Part shown: one piece after another, positions 11,400-21,799 of the stretch
Position numbering within the stretch: the first letter of the stretch is position 1
Layout of the letters: each line of letters opens with the position of its first letter
NCBI GenBank assembly: GCA_947561395.2
Contig: OX387183.1
Location: forward strand, 61,487,915-61,551,914
Length of the DNA stretch: 64,000 nucleotides
Direction: 5' to 3'
Source of the DNA: Buxus sempervirens
Taxonomy: Eukaryota > Streptophyta > Magnoliopsida > Buxales > Buxaceae
The notes under the pieces: model-generated
What the model saw: the letters and a program-made list of their open reading frames with translations, nothing else
Databases searched by the model: none
Told to the model about the DNA's origin: nothing
Position numbers and translations under genes: made by a program

Positions 11400-12640
11400 T
11401 CATTCTCATTTTTTTATACATTTGTTATTATCTCTTGCATTAAGAGCATAAGAATCATATTTTATATATATATATATATACTAGTAAATGTGAACGTATG
11501 TTGCACGTTGAGAATGATATTATAGTTTGTGATTCTTTTGTTCCTCAATAGAACTCAAGTTTAAATTTCATTTTAAAAATGATTTTAATGACCTAGTACT
11601 TCTAAATATGTTTATTTATTATAAAATAAAAAAAATTTCATAAAAAGAATAAAAAGTAAGTAAAAAAACAAACTTTTTAAATTTATTATTTAATATTAGA
11701 AATTAAAATATTTTATCTATATTTTTTTGGAATATATAAAGAGCTGCAACTTAATGTTTACATATTTGAATACAATAATATTCTTCTCTTTTTAAAATGT
11801 TATGATTATGAAAACAAATATGGTAATTAATATATAAAAATTGTATATATTGTAAAAATAAATATATTATTTAATTTAATATATGAAAATTGATAACATT
11901 TTCACTTATAATTATTTGAATAATTTTCTTAGTTGTCATCCTCTTTTTTTATATGTAATATTAGAAATTTCACTTATAATTATTTGATTAAATTTCTTTC
12001 ATTCTTGAGGATTTATTATTGAAGTATAATAAATATGTTATTATTTTTCTTATTTAATATAAGAAAAATATATGCAAAAATTAAAAATAATACCTATGCT
12101 TTTTTTTTTCTTTCATTCTAAAAAGGATAAAAGTTTTAACAGAAATAAAATAGAAATTAGGTGGAATTCCAAAAAAGGTAATGAATTCCCTATTTCTTCA
12201 AGAGCTGCTCCAATTATATGGGATTCTAAAAAGGATATAGATTTTAAATAAAAATATTGTGAAATATAAAATTAGATAGATTTATAAAAACGGTAATGAA
12301 TAATTATTATTAATAAGAAAATTTAAGTTAAGAAGAAAATAAAAAAAATTCCTCCTATATTATTAATGAACGTCCCTTATTAGTTAGATAAGATTTCCAA
12401 TTATAGTAGGATTCTTTTTTTCCCTTTGCTCAGATAAGGAATTGGAATTATTGTAAGATTTATTTAAATAAGTGGAATTTAAAAAGGATAAAATTTTTCT
12501 TTTAATCATGGGTATTATCAATTAATAATTCAAAATAGATATAGACAAAATTCTAAAAAAAGGGTTATTCTTTTTTTCTTTAGGATTCTTTTATGAAGAT
12601 ATAAAATAAAAAATAGAATCCTAAAAAGGGATAACAAATT
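11400..12640. repeat. AT-rich block with recurring AAAAAGGATA words
   Basis: About 1.2 kb of strongly AT-rich sequence. It opens with a TA run followed by CTAGTAAATGTGAACG and GTTGCACG, a head I associate with dispersed plant repeats. The words AAAAAGGATA or AAAAAGGGATA recur near 12122, 12229, 12482 and 12615, often beside ATTCC. No coding content is seen. Confidence 0.45.
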
Positions 12641-12645
12641 TTACA

Positions 12646-12660
12646 TATATAAATATATAT
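12646..12660 (+). promoter_or_regulatory. Candidate TATA box of the EF-P gene
   Basis: A TATATAAATATATA stretch lies about 200 bp before the EF-P start codon. Because it borders the AT-rich block it may be coincidental. Confidence 0.35.
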
Positions 12661-12858
12661 TAAACAACCTGTTTCTCACAGAACCAGTGAACCGTTTGAC
12701 CCACTGGTTGAACATATAAACCAGGATCACGTTGTCCCGGTGGTTCTTTAACAGTCCCTGCGCCAAAACTCGTAGCCTCGTTATCGCGCGAGTTCGGATT
12801 TGGATAAATCTTGGGGAAGATTTGAGGCAAACGTTAATCATCTTCCCTCCTTTCAACC

Positions 12859-15800
12859 ATGGCGGGAACTGCAACCTTCAGGCTATCTTCGAGCTTATGC
12901 TTCCGTACACTGTCATCATCACACTCTCTTTCCCAAAAGCCGTTCTTTCTCCCAATTCGGGTTCTTCCGAGTACACCCGCTGGTTCCAGATTTCCAAGTA
13001 ATTTCTTCGAAAATTTCGTTTCGATGTTAAGCAATTTTTTTTTCCTTTTTATATTTAGGGCTCTCTATTTTTATTATTCTGCTTTCCAGAAATTTTCGCC
13101 TTCTCCAGCAACGATATTAAAGTGGGTTCCAATATTGAGGTTGACGGAGCTCCCTGGAGAGTTCTAGGTACTCACCTTTTGGAAATCAGTCATTTGGAAC
13201 TCAAATTACGACAAACTACAACTACATACGTTCTCTGATTTAAAGCCATAAATTTTATTATCTGGTTAATGTGTGTGTGTGTTTTTTTTGTGAGGTAGAG
13301 TTTCTTCATGTGAAACCTGGAAAAGGGGCAGCATTCGTGAGGACTAAAATGCGGAACCATGTAACGGGAAACACAGTCGAGAAGACTTTTCGAGCCGGAA
13401 GTACGGTAATAGCTCAGTTGGTGCTGCGAATTAGTGTTTTTATGTTTTTTTATTTTAGATGTAAATATTTTTAGGTTTATGCCTCTTTGTTACAGATATT
13501 GGGTTGAGTAGCAATAGAATGTCATTATAGTCTTTATGGTTTACTTGTGGATGTTTTAACCCTTATGTCAGACTACATTAGCCACAAGGCTGTAGAAAAG
13601 ACATGCATGAAATGGGCATTTTTGAGATGACAATGATGAGATAAGTTCTGCGAAGACTTGGAAAGAGAAGGTAAACAATGAACATATATAGAAGTTATAA
13701 GATGGAGAAAAATATTTTAAGATGGTTTGGGGATACAAAGCAAAGAAAGACAGAGGCAGTTGTGAGGAGGAGTGTTCTTACTCATTAAAGTATCCAAGAC
13801 TGCAAGAGAAAGTCAAAAAGAACCTGTATGGAGTCAATTAGGGAGAAATGATTCTTGATCATTGTAATTTGACTAAAGACATTTTTATAAACTGGAATAA
13901 AGCATTCTGTTATTTGTTGATGCAATGTTGCATAAATAATTTTGAAAAAAGTAAATTACAAGATATATCTTGTCTGAATACAATGTAGCACAAGAAATTT
14001 TGAGAAAAATATATAAGAAGAGGTTTAGTTCATGTTTCAATGGTTATATAGCATAGTTCCTAATACATGGTGCAAAACTATATATTACAAACCTGAACAA
14101 AATAAATTGTCTAGATGTCAATGACTTGACACAATGGAGTATTCTATGCTGCTGATCGAAAAAGGCTTGCAGGACAATATAAGGATAGAAGGAATAAAAT
14201 CTGTCAGAAAATAAAGCAAGGACGGCTCTTACTTGCAGATGACTAATTTGTAGGACATGGAAGAATGTTTCTTTTCCTACATGGCGCATGCATGATCTAG
14301 CCCCTTAAATACCTATATATACTCTGAAAATGGGAGGCTTAAATTCTTCCGGTCTCTGTTATAGGTTTATATTAACTCTGCAAGTTAAGGCAATCCCCTT
14401 TCTGTCATATTAGTCCTTTTTCCCTTCATTTATTATTTTGTGCTGAATAGTAAACACTTCTAGCTTTCTGATGGGCTTTCTTTATTCTTGCAACGCGTCA
14501 TTGTTTCTCCAGGTAAACGAGGCAAACATAGTGAAGGAAACCAGACAATTCACTTATAAGGATGGTGCCCAGTTTGTCTTCATGGACCTGGTATCCTTTG
14601 CTTTTCACTTCTTATCATCTTTTAGAAATCATAAATAGATGCATCTATTTGCTATCAATAAGAATTACATTTTTCACTTCATGTTTTATGCTGTTAAAGG
14701 TCAACATCCTGGTTCTTCTATAAAAAAATTTCTTAAATTATGGCATATAACCTTGATTTACTATGAGATTCCTACTAATATATAAATAGACATGTATAGA
14801 TATCTGTGTTTGTGCATGTATAGACACATGTGTATACAATGTCAGAATGATGGGAAGAGGGAGGTGGCATCCCACCCAAAGTTTTGAAAAATTTAAAGCA
14901 TTATAATGGCAGCTTACACCTCATGCAGTTTATCTATGATGTCATAATGCAGTTCCCCATCCCACCAAATGTGGCTCTTTCTCTCTCTTCAACAGTCCTA
15001 TATTTTCTCTCCCTACACCATCTTTCCACCTTACCAATATGTCTTCTATATTTATTTATATAAAATATATTTTTCTTTATCTTTTTTGTAAAAAAGTCTT
15101 CAATTTATTATATTTATGAAGATATCCCTCGTCTTTTTTTCCACTCTAAATGTCTTTTCTGGGATTTAACAAAAACTCTTATGTTGTTGTACTGGGAAAA
15201 AGAAACTTTTTTAACATGAGAATGCTAAATGCAATGTGTTGTACTTGTGACCCCCAAGATGATATAGGAGTTATCTATAACATGGGTAAATGATTTTATT
15301 TCATTTTTTTTGTTTTAAACTGGGGTTGCAATTGTGGTGTGTTTCTTTCTAGCATCCCTCTTTTTGATATTGATGAATACTCTTCTTTGTTTCTTAACCT
15401 CATATATTGTTATTTGAAATGATTTTGAAATGAGAATAACCTCATAAAAAAATGCTAATAAAACATACATAGGCCTCATTATTATTGTTTGCAATAGAGG
15501 TCATTGAATTTTTTGATATTCTTAAGATTTTATACAGGAGAGAGATTAAATTTAAGTTTTTTTTTGTGAGATTGATATGGTTGTATTGAAACTTGGGGTG
15601 TGAAGTGCATTTATATTGAGGAACACAGGATAAGTGGAGCTTGCCAGTCATTTCCCATGTGCTAAATCCATACCACACATTGGTTATTCCCCCAGATTTT
15701 CTTGTCAACCTATTGTATCAAGCCTGTATTGATATCAATTTTTATTTGTCTTATTTAATTTTTGGTTATACCCCTGTGTATACCTATGTGTGTATGTGCA

Positions 15801-17716
15801 TGTGTAAGTACGTGTCTGCATGTGTTTTTTTATCTGACAACTAGTAGGACACCATCTACAGTTAGAGGATTACCTATACAGAAATTCCTCATTCATAATT
15901 TCCTGAAGATCATATATCCTTTTAATGTTGCGTACATCATTTCCTATCTGATTGACCATGAAAATGACTTGTTTATCAAAATTTCCTCTGTAACATGCAT
16001 TCTATAATTCACAGAATACATATGAAGAAATCCGTCTGAATGAGGCGGATGTTCATGACAAAAGAAAGTGGCTGAAAGAGGGCATGGACTGCAATTTGCT
16101 GTTTTGGAATGGAAAAGTATTCTCACTGTCATGATTATTTGTCTTCTCATTCTCAAATTAATGCAATACATGTTCAAGAACGTGAGTGAAGAGTCATTTG
16201 TTGCAGAAGCATTATACGATTTAGCATGGAATTGATGCACCATGCTAACAACAAAAAAGAAAGGAAAAAAAAAGGAATTGATGCACCATTGGTGATTATC
16301 CAGAATACCAGTGTGGTCTTGTAGTGCACCTTACAATTTTTAATATGTTATTTCCTCATATACATATGTACCCCTAGCAACATTTAAATACATGTGTAAA
16401 AAATTAGTCTCCTCGTATAACTGATCATCATATTATTACAGGTTATTGATTTTGAACTCCCCGTCCAAGTAAATTTAACCGTGGTTGATGTGGACCCTGG
16501 TCTTAAAGGTGACACTGCACAAGGTAAACCATAGAAGCTGCCTTCATGAACCATAATAGTTTAAGTTTTAGTATGAGTATAGACCATCACTAATTGATGT
16601 ATGCACACACATACTCATGCAGTTGTGTACACACTGAATGTTAGCATATACCAACATGTAAAATGAAAACTCAATTGTCCGAACCATTTTTTGCATTTAA
16701 ACTCCGTTCATATACACATGCTTATTAATCAACATTAGTTTACAGAAGCCACGTTTATGTTTTTAATGACTCATAGCCTAAAATTTGTGTTTTTCTGAAA
16801 GTTTTCCTTACAGATCATACATAAACTGCTTTTTGTAGTTGAGCTACAGTGCAGTCTGCTTTTAGGAGTTTTTACTTTATGGTCACTTCTTTTTTTGGGT
16901 GATATTTGACTCATTAGAAAGATCTCATCAATGGCCATTTCTACCATTTTATTGAGATTTTAATATTTTGGCCATAGTTCAAAGTTTTATTGCAGAAATT
17001 GACGATTTTTATGCATATTATTCTTGTTGCATAAAAAAAAATCATGAGTTTTAAGAGGAGTCATAGGATTTGTTTTGTTTCAATGGCTTAGAAGGGTTGA
17101 GATGGGAGTCGTAATTGATGTTTTATGGTTTCTTTTCTTAAAAAACAGATCCCTACGAAAATGTTTTAAACATTCCTTTTATTTATTTAATGCCAAAGAG
17201 CTTTTATTTTTTGACTCTTTTGAGAACTTTGAATTTCTTAGATTAAAGCATCCTGTGGAAGGTTTTTTTCCTTAGCTTTCCTCTGAGAAACCTAGATTCA
17301 GTAGGTTTTTTTTCCTTAGCTTTCCTTATCAAGGGACAAATTTCCCATTGCACAAGTCTATGATTTTTAAATTAGATATTTCAACATTATGGAGCCTGGA
17401 TTAAAAGCAATGTGCACGAGCATTTGCAAAAAAATGGAGTCAGATTTTCATATGCCAAAAGACATTAAACTTAAATATGGATTATGTGTGCTAGAATCTG
17501 CAACAGATTCAGTATCTTGGTGGTGACAGTAAAATGGTTTGGGAAATACAGATAGCATGGCAGTATTTAACTTCTCTGTTCTTATATCTTTTGACAGGTG
17601 GATCAAAGCCAGCAACTACAGATACTGGTGCTGTTGTAAATGTCCCATTGTTTGTAAACATTGGTGACAAGATTTTGGTGGACACAAGAACTGGGCAATA
17701 TACCAGCCGTGCTTAA
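12859..17716 (+). CDS. Elongation factor P, plastid-type, 7 exons, 234 aa
   Basis: EF-P binds between the ribosomal P and E sites and relieves stalling at consecutive prolines; the nuclear plant form acts in chloroplasts. Exons: 12859-12997, 13090-13167, 13299-13405, 14513-14590, 16015-16116, 16442-16523 and 17598-17716, all GT-AG, giving 235 codons with TAA. Residues 1 to ~47 are Ser/Arg-rich without acids, a typical transit peptide. The KOW-like N domain follows ([18 protein letters not shown]), then the [12 protein letters not shown] tip loop with Lys81 at the position that bacteria modify, then the two OB-fold domains ([44 protein letters not shown], the EF-P signature) and the end [17 protein letters not shown]. 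The length fits a bacterial EF-P plus transit peptide. It is not eIF5A, which is shorter and lacks the third domain. The introns hold no recognisable gene. Confidence 0.95.
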
Positions 17717-19178
17717 ATTGGTTTTATGAGATTTTTTTTTTTTTTTTTAAATCCTCATTTGCTTATTGCCAGAATTTTGCCATTTATTTTTATAAGTGCT
17801 GGCATAATTTAAGCAATCTATGTCCATTGCTCAACAGGAGCAAGAAGAGCACAGTGTTTGTATTCTATATCTAGATTTCTGAGATAGTTGATATCAGAGA
17901 AGTTAACTTCTGAGATAGTGCATGGCAATGCTAAACATCAGAGGCAGTTGATGCTTGAGCTTATACAACCATTTAGTTAACCAGTGCTGTTCCAAATAGT
18001 GGTGTTTTGGTTGTGTTTGGAATCAATCCAGTTATTCCCAGAATCAAACCCTGTTATAGGTGACAGTTCCTGGCCTTATCACTTCCATGTCTGGGGTGGG
18101 TTATCACTACTAATCGTTGAGCCAAACCTGTGAATACCCAGATTTTTACAGATACCCCATACTATAATTATTTACAAACTTGGTGATTTTTTTTCCTTAA
18201 TTCGTATAACTTGGAAGTTGAAAAGTTAGAATTGTAGAAGATGGAGGAAGCTAAGGATTGGGGGGAAAGGAATAGTAGAGCAAATATCAAATAAATTTAT
18301 ACTTTTTGGCAGACTATTTTATTTATAAGGGTATAAGGAATTCACTAATGGAATACCTAATAAAGGTAAGGACCTGATACTCGATGGGTAAAAATCCAAA
18401 TAGAACATACTTTTGACTGGTTAATATATCTAACCAGAACCAAGCCTGTTTACGTATCAAGTTTACTGGGTATGGGATACCTATTGACGCCCCAGTCCCA
18501 TCAGCTTTTGTATGCACCTGTGAATTGTTCTCCTGCCCCAAGCATCAGCTCGACTATATGATTTGTGATTACTACTTTATTTCTTGTGTCATCCACTATG
18601 ATTGATTGTTGAAGGGATCTGGATTTGAACTCGGTTAAAGTTTATTCTGGCCATCTTAGATCAACCAATTGACACAGATACGTTAGATTGAATGATAGAG
18701 CCTTGTAGAAATTCATAAAATTCTGAAAAAATTCCGACAATGTTATAACAATGTGCTGGCCACAGCCTTGAACACATCAAAGAACAGAATCTCATTACCT
18801 ACAAACCCAAAATCACTATCTCGTCACCCGACACAAGAAAAAAAGAAAAAAATCAGAACACCTGTTTGCGTTGCCAAAAACACGTCTATATTATGAATTT
18901 CTAATCAGCAACAATAATACAAGTGAAATCGTATTAGCATAAGAAGCCTAAAGAACAGGGCAGAAAAGTTTTGGGGTTGGTGTTGAGTAACAGGAGGTGC
19001 TCCAAGTGCAAAGTCGATCATTTGTTCCCCTCCTTAACGTCATCTTTCAAGGGATCTTGTGTCCTTTCCTCTCCATTCATTAACATGATCTAGCTGTTTT
19101 GTTATGAAATAATAGTCTAAAAGACACCAGGGAACACATCTGAGAGTTGAAACTGGCAGCGCCATCACACTCTTGAAC
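17717..19178. other. Region between convergent EF-P and PPR genes
   Basis: It contains the 3' UTRs of both genes, including a poly-T tract near 17732-17748. No coding gene is seen. The stretch around 18260-18510 might be an inserted repeat, but I could not define its ends. Confidence 0.5.
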
Positions 19179-21011
19179 CTATACATCTTCAAGAAGAGGC
19201 TTCTTTTCCATCTGAAACTGTTTTGGCTTCCGTCCTGGAACTACTCCTCGCTTCAGTGCTGCCCCATATATATTACAAGCACCCAGAAATCGCCCCTGAC
19301 GATTAAACTCATCTATTAAGATGTTATAAGAAATTCTTCCAGGGATTTTGCTTCCCTCAAACATGAGTACCAAAACATGCAATGCGTCTTCGGCTCTACC
19401 CTCGACACAAAGTGCGTGAATGACAGCACTGAAGGTAATTATCCTTGGATGATACCCCATTTTAACCATCTCATGTAAATTGGCTAAAGCCTTATCTGTC
19501 TCCCTTCCAATGGATAGAGATTGAATCATCAAGCAGTAAGTATGGGAGTAAATACCATATCCCATATCCTTAGCTCTGTGAAGTACTTCCTCAGCATCTT
19601 TTAGCAGCTCCTTGACTGTCCATGATCTCCTGCAAATTCCTTTAAGAAGGCTGTTTATCATCCATTCATCAACTTCAAAACCAAAATTCAACATCTCCTT
19701 GTAAACCTGTAGGGCTGCCGAAATTTCACTCCACTTCAGCAATCCATGTAACAAAGTAGTGTAACTGATATAATCAGGCTGACAGCCTCCCCCTCTCATT
19801 TGCTTCAAGACATTAATTCCCTCCAAGGACCTTCCTTCCTTACAGTACCCATTAAGTAATGTGTTGTAAGTGACCACAGTTGGCTTCAATCCCGTGTCCA
19901 AAGCTTCATCAAGCAATTCCATTGCCTCATCAGAACGACCCACTTTGCAGAAACCATCCATAACTGCAGTGTAAGTGTAAATATCCGGTTTCTGAGACGA
20001 CTTCTTGATCTTTATCAACAGTTCAAATGCCTCCTCCACCCTCCCAACATAACAGAGCCCATTGATCAAGCAGTTGTACGTCTGTACCGTAGGTCGACAT
20101 CCAATGTGTTTCATCATCTCAAAAACTTCAAAAGCTTTTTGCAGTTTCCCCCTTCTGCAGAAGGAATTGATCAGAATGGTGAAAGTTACGACATTAGGAG
20201 AAAATCGACTTTCCACCATTTGGTCTAAAACCCTTTTGGCCTCGTGGGGATCGTTTTTCTTGCAGTAGCACCTAATCATGATCGACAATGTCTGAGAATC
20301 TGCCACTAAACCGTGAGAAGGCAATTCACCAAACAGGTTCACTGCAAAGTCAAGCTCATTTGATTTCACCAAAGCCACAAGCAGATTGTTGAAGTCAGTA
20401 AGTGTCAGAATTCCACGATCTTTCTCAAATATATCGAGAATTTTCGTCTGCTCATGATTTGGTAATTTTCCAGTTCTTTCCAACAGATCATGAACTCGTT
20501 TACTAATTCTCTGAACAAAAAAATTCAGATTTTCAATTTCTCCCTCGGAGCGAAATCCACCACTTTTCTCAACTAAATCAATAAAATTTACCTCTTTTTT
20601 GGTGGAAATCCCCCCATTGCTCTCGACTAAACCCGCCTTTCCCTCTTCCAGCGCGGTTGGTAACCTTCCGGTTTCTTTAACGGAAGCTCGATTATCCTTC
20701 TCTCCTTCTTTATTGGATAAACTCTCACTTCCTTCCACCAAATTAAGGAATACTTCCGGTATCCTTTCATTTTCGTCAACAATATTGGACGCATATGCAT
20801 CTAGGATGGTAAATTTTCCAGAATTTCGATCGGAGAAAGCAATTGTTGTCCACAGAATCAGCTTACCTTGTCCACTTTTACCGTAATTGTTGTCACTGAT
20901 GACGCTGCTGCTGCTGCTGCTTTTGTTGTTGTTGAAGAAGAAAGAACCTTGATTTATAGAGGATCGCAGGGACAGAGAAAGAGGTGACGAACATAGAACT
21001 GAAGAAAGCAT
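19179..21011 (-). CDS. P-class pentatricopeptide repeat protein, 610 aa
   Basis: PPR proteins bind organellar RNA one base per repeat and guide stabilisation, splicing or translation. This is one uninterrupted 611-codon frame, as usual for plant PPR genes. The N-terminus (MLSSVLCSSPLSLSLRSS, then Asn/Ser-rich) resembles an organelle transit peptide; residues ~60-200 are charged and without repeats. About eleven tandem ~35-residue repeats follow, starting at LTDFNNLL and including VVTFTILINSFCRRGK, VQTYNCLINGLC, IYTYTAVMDGFCK, VVTYNTLLNGYCKEGR and RISYNILIDEF. One repeat (EWMINSLLKGICRR) is longer than normal by about five residues. No E, E+, DYW or SMR domain follows; the tail is a short basic stretch ending KKPLLEDV. 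The exact Arabidopsis counterpart is not clear to me. Confidence 0.93.
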   Translation of the reverse strand: MLSSVLCSSPLSLSLRSSINQGSFFFNNNKSSSSSSVISDNNYGKSGQGKLILWTTIAFSDRNSGKFTILDAYASNIVDENERIPEVFLNLVEGSESLSNKEGEKDNRASVKETGRLPTALEEGKAGLVESNGGISTKKEVNFIDLVEKSGGFRSEGEIENLNFFVQRISKRVHDLLERTGKLPNHEQTKILDIFEKDRGILTLTDFNNLLVALVKSNELDFAVNLFGELPSHGLVADSQTLSIMIRCYCKKNDPHEAKRVLDQMVESRFSPNVVTFTILINSFCRRGKLQKAFEVFEMMKHIGCRPTVQTYNCLINGLCYVGRVEEAFELLIKIKKSSQKPDIYTYTAVMDGFCKVGRSDEAMELLDEALDTGLKPTVVTYNTLLNGYCKEGRSLEGINVLKQMRGGGCQPDYISYTTLLHGLLKWSEISAALQVYKEMLNFGFEVDEWMINSLLKGICRRSWTVKELLKDAEEVLHRAKDMGYGIYSHTYCLMIQSLSIGRETDKALANLHEMVKMGYHPRIITFSAVIHALCVEGRAEDALHVLVLMFEGSKIPGRISYNILIDEFNRQGRFLGACNIYGAALKRGVVPGRKPKQFQMEKKPLLEDV

Positions 21012-21383
21012 GAGAGTGAGAAAGAGAGAGTTGTCGTCCTTGCATTACTAAGCAGATAAGAGAGACTGTTGCTCGATCCTTAACGGTCTAATTTAAATCT
21101 TGGTTCTTTTTTTTTTTGGGTAGGATAACGGTCTAATTTAACACTGAATGTCCGGAAACCGTCGAGTCATCTTTGTCAACTCAACGGGTCAACTCAGCAG
21201 TGACGGTGACAATACCATGTAGAAAAGCATCACTTGGAATCAATCACCCAAATTTGTAATAAACTACAGAGCAACAAATATTTGTAACAAAAAGAATCAC
21301 ATCACATACAGAAACCCATGAAACAATAAAAAATCGTAACCCAGTACATCCACCCGAGTTCTCTAGAGACCCTTGGGCTCCAA

Positions 21384-21454
<71 letters not shown>

Positions 21455-21457
21455 GCT
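21012..21457. other. Spacer with (AG)n microsatellite
   Basis: Short region holding the presumed 5' flank of the PPR gene and, at about 21390-21450, an almost pure (GA)n run of ~30 units. No gene is seen. Confidence 0.6.
21390..21450. repeat. (AG)n microsatellite
   Basis: Uninterrupted GA dinucleotide run of about 60 bp, ending just downstream of the stop codon of the small minus-strand ORF. Likely length-polymorphic. Confidence 0.95.
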
Positions 21458-21799
21458 TCAAATTCGTAAGGATCGTAAGGATCTGCTAGTCATCTTCAAA
21501 CATTTGGGATCCTTTTGAGCTGGGGTTTCCTTTCTCTCCTTTCTGCCCATAATTGGTACCAGTAACTTCTTCAGAACCTTTGGCAAGCCCAAGCGTCGCC
21601 CCTGCCGCACTTGAGAGACCAAAGCTGGTCGCTGCGGTGGTGCTGGTGGGGTAAGAAACCGAGGCACATTCGGTGCTGAGAAACTCCTGCCCAGGATCGC
21701 TTGGTTGAGCTGGATCTCGAAGGACAGCCGTTCGTACTGGTCGAACAGTGAACTGTGTTCGTCCCCGAACCATCTGTTAATGCCCGCTTTGCCTTCCAT
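21458..21799 (-). CDS. Small protein of unknown function, 113 aa
   Basis: The frame starts MEGKAGINRWFGDEHSS and is followed by SLFDQYERLSFEIQLNQAILGRSF, which looks like a real amphipathic helix rather than random translation. A Pro-rich linker (RFLTPPAPPQRP), a basic block (QVRQGRRLGLPKVLKKLL) and a Lys/Arg-rich tail complete it. There is no signal peptide or membrane segment. I do not recognise a family with certainty. An overlapping 95-residue frame in another minus-strand register has lower-quality composition and is taken as a shadow. The (AG)n run begins directly past the stop. It could also be one exon of a longer gene. Confidence 0.5.
   Translation of the reverse strand: MEGKAGINRWFGDEHSSLFDQYERLSFEIQLNQAILGRSFSAPNVPRFLTPPAPPQRPALVSQVRQGRRLGLPKVLKKLLVPIMGRKERKETPAQKDPKCLKMTSRSLRSLRI

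Larger units (their letters stand above)
8949..12640. other. Transposon-rich spacer between the unknown gene and EF-P
   Basis: No host coding gene is seen. The spacer contains an element with an A/C-rich core (9058-9855), a hAT-like nonautonomous element (10215-10841), a GATGATGATG stretch near 11322, a TA dinucleotide run near 11462-11481 and a long AT-rich block (11400-12640). Confidence 0.6.

Noticed and set aside
12641-13167. Overlapping open frames around EF-P exon 1
   Set aside because: They are other-frame shadows; the spliced EF-P model explains the sequence.
21486-21773. 95-residue minus-strand frame overlapping the 113-residue ORF
   Set aside because: Its composition is Ser/Thr/Gly-rich without helical pattern, and the other register looks far more protein-like.
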